6,175 nucleotides of DNA from Clostridia bacterium. GTDB taxonomy: Bacteria; Bacillota_E; SLMV01; PUMD01. Every line of letters begins with the position of its first letter. Position 1 is the first letter of the stretch. The position numbers and the translations under genes were made by a program. The stretch covers positions 1 through 6,175 of the forward strand of contig PWUC01000005.1 in NCBI GenBank assembly GCA_003562655.1. The letters run 5' to 3'. Of the stretch, positions 1 through 5,475 are shown one piece after another. The notes beneath the pieces are model-generated. The model was not told the origin of the DNA. It made no database searches and worked only from the letters and a program-made list of their open reading frames with translations.

Positions 1-3
1 ATA

Positions 4-20
4 TTAATACTTAGTATTAA
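4..20. promoter_or_regulatory. Perfect 17-bp AT-rich palindrome, FapR-box-like operator
   Basis: The sequence TTAATACTTAGTATTAA has two 8-bp arms that are exact reverse complements around a single central T. It lies in a sharply AT-rich patch of an otherwise GC-rich window, as expected for a promoter region. From memory, the FapR box (repressor of fatty-acid and phospholipid synthesis in Firmicutes) is close to TTAGTACCTAGTACTAA; this site would match at 14 of 17 positions and has the same length and symmetry. On the minus strand a TTGAGA -35-like hexamer (34-29) and the TATTAA inside the palindrome could form a promoter firing leftward, although the 19-bp spacing is long. The nearest + gene is about 1.9 kb away, so the likely target is a minus-strand gene beyond the left edge. 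The palindrome itself is certain; its assignment to FapR is inference. Confidence 0.45.
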
Positions 21-67
21 ACAATTCCTCTCAACATGCAAGTCCGGGCAAAACGGATCGGTTGGCC

Positions 68-82
68 GGATGACCGTCATCC
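68..82. repeat. Short perfect palindrome
   Basis: GGATGAC and GTCATCC flank a single central C, giving 7-bp perfect arms. The loop is too short to form an RNA hairpin without opening the stem, and no T-run follows on either strand, so it does not look like a terminator for the small membrane-protein gene ending at 164. It could be a protein-binding site, or chance. I see nothing else between 21 and 163. Confidence 0.3.
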
Positions 83-163
83 TTGTGGGCACCGTAGGCC
101 CGGCACCGCCGACTGGAACACGCAACCTGTTTGGCGAAGACCGGGGCCGGCGGCCGCCCAGGG

Positions 164-442
164 TCACGACATGTCCGAATCCTGATGACGCCCGCCCAGG
201 AGCACCACCAGGTAGACCCCAACCGAGACCCCGCCGGAGATCAGCAGGATCTCGGCCGCCCTCAACTGCTCGGCTCCCGTGATGTTGAATACCACGGCGG
301 TGAAGAGGGAGCCAACGGCTGCCGCTCCCGCCATCCAGAGGGCCAGGGTGTCCACCAGCCGTCCGAGGGGCCGGCGGTCGCCCGGTGCCGTCGAACTGCC
401 CTCCTCCGAGGAAAATTCCCGCTCAAAACCGTCGCCTCGCAC
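164..442 (-). CDS. Small two-helix membrane protein, unknown function
   Basis: A 92-residue protein that I do not recognise. The first ~27 residues are charged and polar. Two hydrophobic stretches follow, at about residues 30-53 (containing ALWMAGAAAVGSLFTAVVF) and 62-82 (EILLISGGVSVGVYLVVLL), separated by a short loop, with a brief hydrophilic C-terminus (GGRHQDSD). This is the pattern of an integral membrane protein with two transmembrane helices. The proposed start is GTG at 442-440. A GAGGAGG ribosome binding site lies 9 bases upstream and overlaps the TGA stop of dgt, so the gene is very probably co-transcribed with dgt and translationally coupled to it (14-base gap). A TTG 5 bases further upstream is out of frame. 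No catalytic motif or signal-peptidase site is evident. The hydrophobic pattern and coupling make it likely to be real; the function is open. Confidence 0.7.
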   Translation of the reverse strand: MRGDGFEREFSSEEGSSTAPGDRRPLGRLVDTLALWMAGAAAVGSLFTAVVFNITGAEQLRAAEILLISGGVSVGVYLVVLLGGRHQDSDMS

Positions 443-456
443 AGATCAACGCCTCC

Positions 457-1677
457 TCACAATCCAGGATGCAACACCTTCTCATAGGGTTCGAACATCG
501 ACTGGTATAGATCCATGGCGTAGCGGTCCGTCATGCCGGCGAGGTGATCGCAGAGGACCCGCCTCTGCCTGCAGGCACATCCCTGCATCTGATCCCAGCG
601 CTCCCGGGTCCCCGGGTGCAGCATCCTGGGATCCCGGGTGAAGGCCTCAAAGAGTCGCCGGAGGATCATCTTTCCCTTGGAGACCTGTCTGAGCACGCGG
701 GGATGGCAGTACACCGTCTCAAAAAGCAGCGACCGCAGCTGTTCGAAGGAGGCCTCCGTCCCCGGAGACAGGCCCACCAGGGGGCGGTCAAGCCCCGTCA
801 CATCCGCCGTCGTCCTGACCCCGAGGTCCTCGATCCGCAGGCGCGTGGTCTCGATAACATCCACACTGAAGAGCTCGATCAGATGCCGCACCAGGCGGCG
901 GGCCAGCATCTTCTCTGCGAAAAGTTTGCCCCCGACTCCCGTGTCCCGCACCTCGCGCCGGGCCACATGGTGGGCCTCCATGATGACATCGATGCCCCAG
1001 TCCACCACTTCCTGGGGGCTGAGCAGGCCCCCGGTGAGGGCATCATCCAGGTCATGCGTGCAGTAGGCGAGCTGATCGGCGATGTCGACCAGCTGGGTCT
1101 CAATTCCCGGCTGCCGCCTCTGGGACAGCTCGCCGGGCAACCGCGGATCATCGAAGGGAGTGCTGTGCCTGGCCAGCCCCTCTCGGGTCTCAAAACTCAG
1201 GTTGAGCCCGGGAAAGGCAGTGTATCGCATCTCCAGCTCATCCACGATCCGCAGACTCTGGAGGTTGTGTTCGAACCCCTGCTCTCCCATCATCTCATCA
1301 AGGATTTCCTCGCCGGCGTGTCCGAAGGGAGGATGGCCCAGGTCATGGGCATATGAAATGGCCTCGACCAGGTCCTCGTTCGCTCCCAGGGCCCGGGCCA
1401 GGGTTCGGGCCCGCTGCATGACCTCTATGCTGTGCGTCAGCCTCGTGCGGTAAAAATCTCCCTCGTGGACCACGTAGACCTGCGTCTTGTACTGGAGACG
1501 GCGAAAGGCGGTCGAGTGTATGATGCGGTCTCGATCCTGCTGAAAGGGAGTTCGGTACAGATCTCCCTGGGCCGTCTCGGGGTGGACACGGCCCAGTGTC
1601 TCGGCTGATCTGGCCGCGTAGGGGGCCACATTTTGCTCGAATGCGTGGGGATCACCCCAGCTGGAATCTGCCCTCAA
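457..1677 (-). CDS. dgt: Deoxyguanosinetriphosphate triphosphohydrolase-like protein (dNTPase, HD superfamily)
   Basis: Predicted to hydrolyse dNTPs to deoxynucleosides and tripolyphosphate in the cytoplasm, trimming nucleotide pools. Numbered from the start used here (406 residues), the N-terminal signature APYAARSAETLGRVHPE (18-34) is followed by TPFQQDRDRIIHSTAFRRLQ (43-62) and the metal-binding HD set: H82 in RLTHSIEV, H111-D112 in AHDLGHPPFGH, and a later Asp near 201 in VDIADQLAY. The C-terminus carries the family-typical LCDHLAGMTDRYAMDLY (about 375-391). I start at TTG 1677-1675: an AGGAGG lies 8 bases upstream, and the distance from start to APYAA matches relatives as I remember them. 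An in-frame GTG at 1743 would add 22 residues, but its GGAGG is only 2 bases away. Length is ordinary for the longer (PRK01286-like) subfamily. True substrate preference cannot be read from sequence. It probably leads a two-gene unit with the membrane protein downstream. Confidence 0.93.
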   Translation of the reverse strand: MRADSSWGDPHAFEQNVAPYAARSAETLGRVHPETAQGDLYRTPFQQDRDRIIHSTAFRRLQYKTQVYVVHEGDFYRTRLTHSIEVMQRARTLARALGANEDLVEAISYAHDLGHPPFGHAGEEILDEMMGEQGFEHNLQSLRIVDELEMRYTAFPGLNLSFETREGLARHSTPFDDPRLPGELSQRRQPGIETQLVDIADQLAYCTHDLDDALTGGLLSPQEVVDWGIDVIMEAHHVARREVRDTGVGGKLFAEKMLARRLVRHLIELFSVDVIETTRLRIEDLGVRTTADVTGLDRPLVGLSPGTEASFEQLRSLLFETVYCHPRVLRQVSKGKMILRRLFEAFTRDPRMLHPGTRERWDQMQGCACRQRRVLCDHLAGMTDRYAMDLYQSMFEPYEKVLHPGL

Positions 1678-1775
1678 GGAACTTCCCTCCTGGCGAGTCG
1701 AATTTGACCTGCTTCCCCTAATGATTCTCTGAGATGCCGTCACTTCCTCCCGTCGGCATTAGATTCAATTCACAT

Positions 1776-1805
1776 GAATAGAAGCCGGGCGAAGTGTGTA
1801 CAATA
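1776..1805 (+). promoter_or_regulatory. Candidate forespore (sigma-G-like) promoter for gpr
   Basis: GAATA (1776-1780) fits the sigma-G -35 pattern gNATR. After 18 bases, TACAATA (1799-1805) partly fits the sigma-G -10 pattern CATNNTA, matching the A, T and A positions but not the leading C or the third-position T. Known gpr genes are read by forespore sigma factors, which is why I looked for this type. TACAAT is also a fair sigma-A -10, but no good -35 sits upstream of it. Expected start near 1812, giving a leader of about 100 bases. Confidence 0.33.
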
Positions 1806-1828
1806 CGATTCGGAAGGTCTGCTTGCAA
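1800..1828 (-). promoter_or_regulatory. Candidate sigma-A-type promoter for dgt
   Basis: Read on the minus strand, TTGCAA (1828-1823, 4/6 to TTGACA) and TATTGT (1805-1800, 4/6 to TATAAT) are separated by exactly 17 bases. Transcription would start near 1793 and leave a leader of roughly 115 bases before the TTG start of dgt. It is the best vegetative promoter-like match I found between dgt and gpr. It overlaps the -10-like element proposed for gpr on the other strand. Confidence 0.42.
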
Positions 1829-1855
1829 GGCTCTTCCTCCGGTTTCTCCTCTCCC

Positions 1856-1885
1856 ATGAGACGGCCCCTTCCGGGGCCGTCTCAT
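1856..1885 (+). promoter_or_regulatory. Perfect 13-bp GC-rich hairpin in the gpr leader
   Basis: ATGAGACGGCCCC (1856-1868) and GGGGCCGTCTCAT (1873-1885) are exact reverse complements around the tetraloop TTCC. The stem is strong, but neither strand has a T-run after it, so it is not a classical intrinsic terminator. It lies 18 bases upstream of the gpr Shine-Dalgarno sequence. CT-rich tracts upstream of it (TTCCTCC 1834-1840, CTCCTC 1846-1851) are complementary to that Shine-Dalgarno. It could act in the leader RNA (stability, attenuation or translation control), or could block read-through in the divergent region. Confidence 0.6.
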
Positions 1886-1917
1886 ACAATTAAACCAAAT
1901 CTTGAGGAGGAATGAAA

Positions 1918-2901
1918 TTGTCCAGACAGACCATCGGCTCCGTGCGCACCGACCTCGCCCTCGAGGCAGTGGAGGAACTGAAGACCCGGACGGATCAGGT
2001 CCCCTCAGGCGTACTGATGGATCAGTATCAGGCCGCTCCCGGGGTTCACGTCACCCAGGTAGATGTCCTGGACGAAAGCGCTGCCCAGGACATGGGAAAA
2101 CCCATCGGAACCTACATAACCATCGAGTCCCAGGCCCTGAAGAGCCGCAACAGGACGGTGCAGGACCGTATGAGCGAGACCCTGAGCGACAGCATTCAGA
2201 AAATGCTGAAAGAGGTCCCCGATGACGCACCCATCCTCGTCGTCGGCCTGGGCAACCAAAATGCCACCCCCGACGCCCTCGGCCCGAGGGTCGTAAACCT
2301 TCTCCTGGTGACGCGCCATCTAAAATCCCTGGTCCCCGAGGATCTGAGCGGAAAGCTCCGCTCCACCGCCGCCATATCGCCCGGTGTGCTGGGGACCACG
2401 GGGATCGAAAGCGAGGAGATCATCGAGGGAATCCTCTCCCAGATCGATGCGGGGGCGGTGCTGGCCATAGACGCCCTGGCCGCCAGGGAAGTCAACCGTC
2501 TGTTCACCACGGTGCAGCTGACGGACACCGGAATCCACCCCGGGGCCGGCGTCGGCAACGACCGGCCTCCCATTGACCAGAACACCCTGGGCGTCCCCGT
2601 CATTGCCCTGGGGATCCCCACGGTGGTGCACGCCCTCACCATCGCCACGCAGACCGTCGGCATGCTGGTTGAAAAGCTGCAGGACAACGATCAATTCTCC
2701 TCCATGATCGGGGACATGAGCGCCGCCGGGAGAGCAAATCTCATCGGCGAGGTCCTCTCCCCGGTGGTCGGAGACATGATCGTGACCCCCAAGGAGATTG
2801 ACGTTATCATGAGAGAGGCGGCCCAGGTGGTGGCAAAGGGCATCAACGCGGCCATTCATACCGAGTGGGACGAGGAGTCCATCGCCGAAATGATGGCCTG
2901 A
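1918..2901 (+). CDS. gpr: Spore germination protease Gpr (peptidase family A25)
   Basis: Gpr degrades small acid-soluble spore proteins early in germination; it is made in the forespore as an inactive zymogen. Numbered from the TTG start used here (327 residues), the propeptide region reads VRTDLALEA, and by analogy with Bacillus Gpr autoprocessing should cut after D12, leaving LALEA at the mature N-terminus. Core family motifs follow in order: VGLGNQNATPDALGP (109-123), SPGVLGTTGIE (154-164), AIDALAAREV (183-192), TGIHPGAGVGN (204-214), GIPTVV (232-237) and VTPKEID (289-295). D119 and D185 align with the two aspartates reported essential in B. megaterium (Asp127 and Asp193). Length is that of the shorter clostridial form; Bacillus Gpr is about 370. 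Start choice: GAGGAGG (1904-1910) lies 7 bases from TTG 1918 but only 1 base from ATG 1912, which would add two residues. The gene is complete, divergent from dgt and convergent with a SASP gene, its expected substrate. Confidence 0.96.
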   Translation: MSRQTIGSVRTDLALEAVEELKTRTDQVPSGVLMDQYQAAPGVHVTQVDVLDESAAQDMGKPIGTYITIESQALKSRNRTVQDRMSETLSDSIQKMLKEVPDDAPILVVGLGNQNATPDALGPRVVNLLLVTRHLKSLVPEDLSGKLRSTAAISPGVLGTTGIESEEIIEGILSQIDAGAVLAIDALAAREVNRLFTTVQLTDTGIHPGAGVGNDRPPIDQNTLGVPVIALGIPTVVHALTIATQTVGMLVEKLQDNDQFSSMIGDMSAAGRANLIGEVLSPVVGDMIVTPKEIDVIMREAAQVVAKGINAAIHTEWDEESIAEMMA

Positions 2902-2908
2902 GGATGCT

Positions 2909-2944
2909 GAGACAAGGGCAGCTTTTTTGCTCTGCCCTTGTCTC
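2909..2944. terminator. Inverted repeat between convergent gpr and SASP genes, probable bidirectional terminator
   Basis: GAGACAAGGGCAG (2909-2921) and CTGCCCTTGTCTC (2932-2944) form a perfect 13-bp stem with a 10-base loop containing T6. It begins 7 bases after the gpr stop and ends 15 bases from the SASP stop on the other strand, which is where a shared terminator is expected. The T-run sits in the loop and not after the stem, and neither strand has a U-tract following the stem. Termination by the classical mechanism is therefore not assured; it may act mainly as a 3'-end stabiliser. Confidence 0.6.
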
Positions 2945-2959
2945 GGGAGCTACCGCCCT

Positions 2960-3232
2960 TTACTGACGGGGAGGAGCGTCTGTCGTCTGCCCCGCCTGCT
3001 GAGCGGGTGCGCTGCTACCGCTCTGGGCAAGCTGCTGCTCCGCCAGGGCAATCATGCGCCGGACCATCTGACCACCGACGGCACCACAGTCTGCAGAAGG
3101 TATGGCGCCCCAGTAGCCTCCCTGGATCTGGTTGCTGATCCCGACCTCGTTGGCAACCTCATACTTGAATTGATCCAGAGCGTTGCGAGCCTGTTGAACG
3201 AGAATGCGGTTATTCCTCTGTCCAGCAGCCAT
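2960..3232 (-). CDS. Alpha/beta-type small acid-soluble spore protein (SASP)
   Basis: A 90-residue protein of the family that saturates forespore DNA, protects it from UV and chemical damage, and is later degraded as an amino-acid source. The N-terminal half contains LVQQARNALDQFKYEVANEVG (about 11-31). This matches the conserved ALDQMKYEIAxEFG block that includes the Gpr cleavage site, with the expected cut after E25. The second DNA-binding block is GAVGGQMVRRMIALAEQQL (50-68), matching the family pattern SVGGxxxKRLVxxAEQQL. Between them lies GYWGAIPSADCG, with a single Cys at 49. A Gln/Ala/Pro/Ser-rich tail of about 20 residues follows the usual end of the family. The start is ATG 3232-3230, behind an AAGGAGGTGA ribosome binding site with a 5-base spacer. 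The reading frame stays open to a TTG at 3301, but that extension lacks support. It faces gpr tail to tail. Confidence 0.93.
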   Translation of the reverse strand: MAAGQRNNRILVQQARNALDQFKYEVANEVGISNQIQGGYWGAIPSADCGAVGGQMVRRMIALAEQQLAQSGSSAPAQQAGQTTDAPPRQ

Positions 3233-3255
3233 TCTCGTCACCTCCTTTGCAAACC

Positions 3256-3285
3256 TATTTTTCACGCACACTAGTTCCGCTATGC
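3256..3285 (-). promoter_or_regulatory. Weak candidate sigma-G-like promoter for the SASP gene
   Basis: On the minus strand GCATA (3285-3281) fits the sigma-G -35 pattern gNATR. After 18 bases, AAAAATA (3262-3256) partly fits CATNNTA. The spacing equals that of the gpr candidate. The predicted start would fall only a couple of bases before the ribosome binding site (3247-3238), so the leader would be very short. SASP genes are normally sigma-G dependent; this exact placement is tentative. I see no better match between here and the recG stop at 3460. Confidence 0.22.
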
Positions 3286-3459
3286 TGGTATTACTTTTCA
3301 AGCAAAAGCACGCAATTGAGCAAAATCGCCAGCGCAGCGGCCAGTGTACCCTCCATTGGGCGGTACGATAAAGATTTCAATGTATGCTCATGGTAGAAAG
3401 ACCAGCGCATGATAGGATAGGGAGCTGCAAGGCAGCAGACAGGGTCATATTAGTATAAG

Positions 3460-5466
3460 TCACAACACCCGGGCGAGGAGGAAGGATTCGCAATACAAAG
3501 ATCGCAGCATCCCTCGGATTCCCCGGTGAGCGGGGTCTGTCAGCGGGGGGTCGGCGTCCAGGATCCGCCGGGCCGAACGGGTCACAGCCCTCGCAAAGCG
3601 AGGGCTGTGCAGGTGATCTCCCAGAAGCAGCGGGGGCACTCCGTGCTGATGAGAGGAGAACAGATCACCCATCCCCCGCAGCCGCATGTCCAGCCGAGAA
3701 ATGGCGAACCCGTCGTCGGTGCGGGCGAGGATCCTGAGTTTGCCCGCGCTGCCAGATGTGACCAGAAAACACAGGCCCCGGCGACTGCCGCGGCCCACCC
3801 GGCCCCGCAGCTGGTGCAGTTCGGCCAGCCCAAAATGGTCAGCATTTTCAATGACGACCACCGCCGCCCTCTCCACGTCGAGACCCACCTCCAGCACCGT
3901 TGTGCCCACGATCACGTCGATGTCACCGGCGGCGAAGGCGTTGAGAATCTCCCGGCGCTCGGACCCGGGGATCTGCCCGTGCACCAGGGCCACGCGGGCC
4001 CGGGGGATCGATCGCCTCAGCTCTCCCGCCCGGCTCAGGACGCCGCGGATCACACCCTCCGACGACTCGGTGTCCTCGATGCAGGGACAGATAATGTAGG
4101 CGCCGTCACCCTGTCGAAACCGCCGGGCCAAAAACCGGTACAGCACCTCCCTCCGGTCGGGGCCAATGATCCGGGTCAGAACCCTCCCTCGACCCGGGGG
4201 TTTTTCGTCCAGGGTGGTCACGTCCACGCCGCCGAACAGGGCCCCTGCGAGGGTGCGGGGGATCGGCGTCGCCGTGAGCAGCAGAACGTCGCATCCGCGA
4301 CCCGCCCGCTGCAGTGCGGCCCGCTGGCGCACACCGAAGCGCTGCTGCTCATCGATGACCAGAAGCGAGAGCCGGGGGAACTGCCGGTCCATGAGCGAAT
4401 GGGTGCCGACCACCACGTCCGCAGACTCATCGCCCTCGGTCTCAGCGGTGATCAGGGAGGCGGATATGCCCAGGGGGTCCAGATGGCGGCGCAGGGTCCT
4501 GTGGTGCTGTTCAGCCAGCAGCCTCGTCGGCACCAGCCAGACGGCCTGTCCACCGCACTCGACGGCCCTGACGCTGGCCCAGACCGCCACCACGGTCTTT
4601 CCGCTGCCCACATCGCCCTGGATCAGCCGGTGAGCCGGCCGGGGACGCGCCAGGTCCTCGCCGATCTCGGCTATGGCGGCCCGCTGGGCCCCGGTCAGGG
4701 AAAAGGGGAGCTGCCGCAGGAGCCGGGCGCTCTTCGTGGGCCTCGCGTCATGCGCCTTTCCCGGAAGGCTCCGCCTGAGGCGCCGGGACAGTCCGACGGC
4801 CAGGTAGAAGAGCAAAAGTTCAACAAACGCGAGGCTCATCCTTGCCCTCCTGGCATCCCGAAGATCCCGGGGACGGTGGACCGACTCCAGCGACCGCGGG
4901 AGGGCAAAGAGCCCGTAGCGGGACCTCAACTCCCCGGGGATGACCGGAGGCTCAGCGGGCAGGACGAGATCCAGGGCCAGGGACGCGAGACCCTGAATCC
5001 TGGAGCTCCCCAGTTCGTTTCCGGCGGGATAGATGGGGACGATGGGCAGCTCGTCGGAGAGACGGACCTGTCCGCCGGAGCAGTGAAGAACCCCGTCCCG
5101 GCCGCGGCTCCACTGTCCGTAGACCGTCACCTGCTGCCCCGAAGACAACCTCTGTTTGAGCCATCTTCTGCCAAAAATGACGGCCCTGATGGGTCTATCG
5201 GTGCCGTCAAGCTCCAGGATCGTGCGGAAGGGGCGGCGCCTGATCTCCTTCAGCGAGCGCAGGGCGCCCCGGAGGGCAAACCTGCCTCCCGGCAGTCGAA
5301 GACGGGGACGCACCGGGCGCCAGTCCTCGTATCTGTGGGGAAGATGCAGCAGCAGGTCGGCAAGGGAATGTATGCCGAGACCGGCCAGCTGACGCTCCCT
5401 GACCTCGCCGACCCCGGGCAGGATGGACACCGGTTGTTTCGACTCCTCACTCAACAGGCACAGCAT
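3460..5466 (-). CDS. recG: ATP-dependent DNA helicase RecG
   Basis: RecG is a superfamily 2 double-stranded DNA translocase that remodels stalled replication forks and branch-migrates Holliday junctions. The 668 residues are close to the usual 670-695. The N-terminus has the helix-hairpin-like LPGVGEVRERQLAGLGIHSL (16-35) and HLPHRYEDWR (41-50), then the OB-fold wedge (about 60-150). Helicase motifs are Walker A GDVGSGKT (284-291), motif II DEQQRFGVRQR (372-382), motif III LTATPIPRT (397-405), VHGQIPGSER (495-504), and motifs V/VI VGTTVLEVGLD and HQLRGRVGRG (520-530, 551-560). The C-terminal TRG region reads RLRGMGDLFSSHQHG (595-609). Two departures from the common form are Gln in place of the usual His in DEQH, and the altered TRG residues. 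The start ATG 5466-5464 has GAGGAG 5 bases upstream, overlapping the fakA stop (9-base gap). It is therefore probably translationally coupled to fakA. Confidence 0.96.
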   Translation of the reverse strand: MLCLLSEESKQPVSILPGVGEVRERQLAGLGIHSLADLLLHLPHRYEDWRPVRPRLRLPGGRFALRGALRSLKEIRRRPFRTILELDGTDRPIRAVIFGRRWLKQRLSSGQQVTVYGQWSRGRDGVLHCSGGQVRLSDELPIVPIYPAGNELGSSRIQGLASLALDLVLPAEPPVIPGELRSRYGLFALPRSLESVHRPRDLRDARRARMSLAFVELLLFYLAVGLSRRLRRSLPGKAHDARPTKSARLLRQLPFSLTGAQRAAIAEIGEDLARPRPAHRLIQGDVGSGKTVVAVWASVRAVECGGQAVWLVPTRLLAEQHHRTLRRHLDPLGISASLITAETEGDESADVVVGTHSLMDRQFPRLSLLVIDEQQRFGVRQRAALQRAGRGCDVLLLTATPIPRTLAGALFGGVDVTTLDEKPPGRGRVLTRIIGPDRREVLYRFLARRFRQGDGAYIICPCIEDTESSEGVIRGVLSRAGELRRSIPRARVALVHGQIPGSERREILNAFAAGDIDVIVGTTVLEVGLDVERAAVVVIENADHFGLAELHQLRGRVGRGSRRGLCFLVTSGSAGKLRILARTDDGFAISRLDMRLRGMGDLFSSHQHGVPPLLLGDHLHSPRFARAVTRSARRILDADPPLTDPAHRGIRGMLRSLYCESFLLARVL

Positions 5467-5475
5467 GGGAGCTCC

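Noticed and set aside
31..222. 63-residue minus-strand frame after the membrane-protein gene
   Set aside because: It overlaps the end of the supported gene in another frame, has an unlikely Cys/Trp/Arg-rich composition, and shows no motif.
544..1356. 270-residue open frame on the + strand
   Set aside because: Antisense shadow of dgt with no motif and no convincing ribosome binding site.
1767..1778. ATTCA-CA-TGAAT short palindrome in the dgt/gpr region
   Set aside because: Five-bp AT-rich arms are expected by chance; it also overlaps the proposed gpr -35.
3233..3301. N-terminal extension of the SASP to TTG 3301
   Set aside because: ATG 3232 has a near-ideal ribosome binding site and gives the standard SASP N-terminus; the extension holds promoter-like sequence.
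3347..3366. GTACC...GGTAC inverted repeat downstream of recG
   Set aside because: Only 5-bp arms with a 10-base spacer and no T-run; too weak to call a recG terminator.
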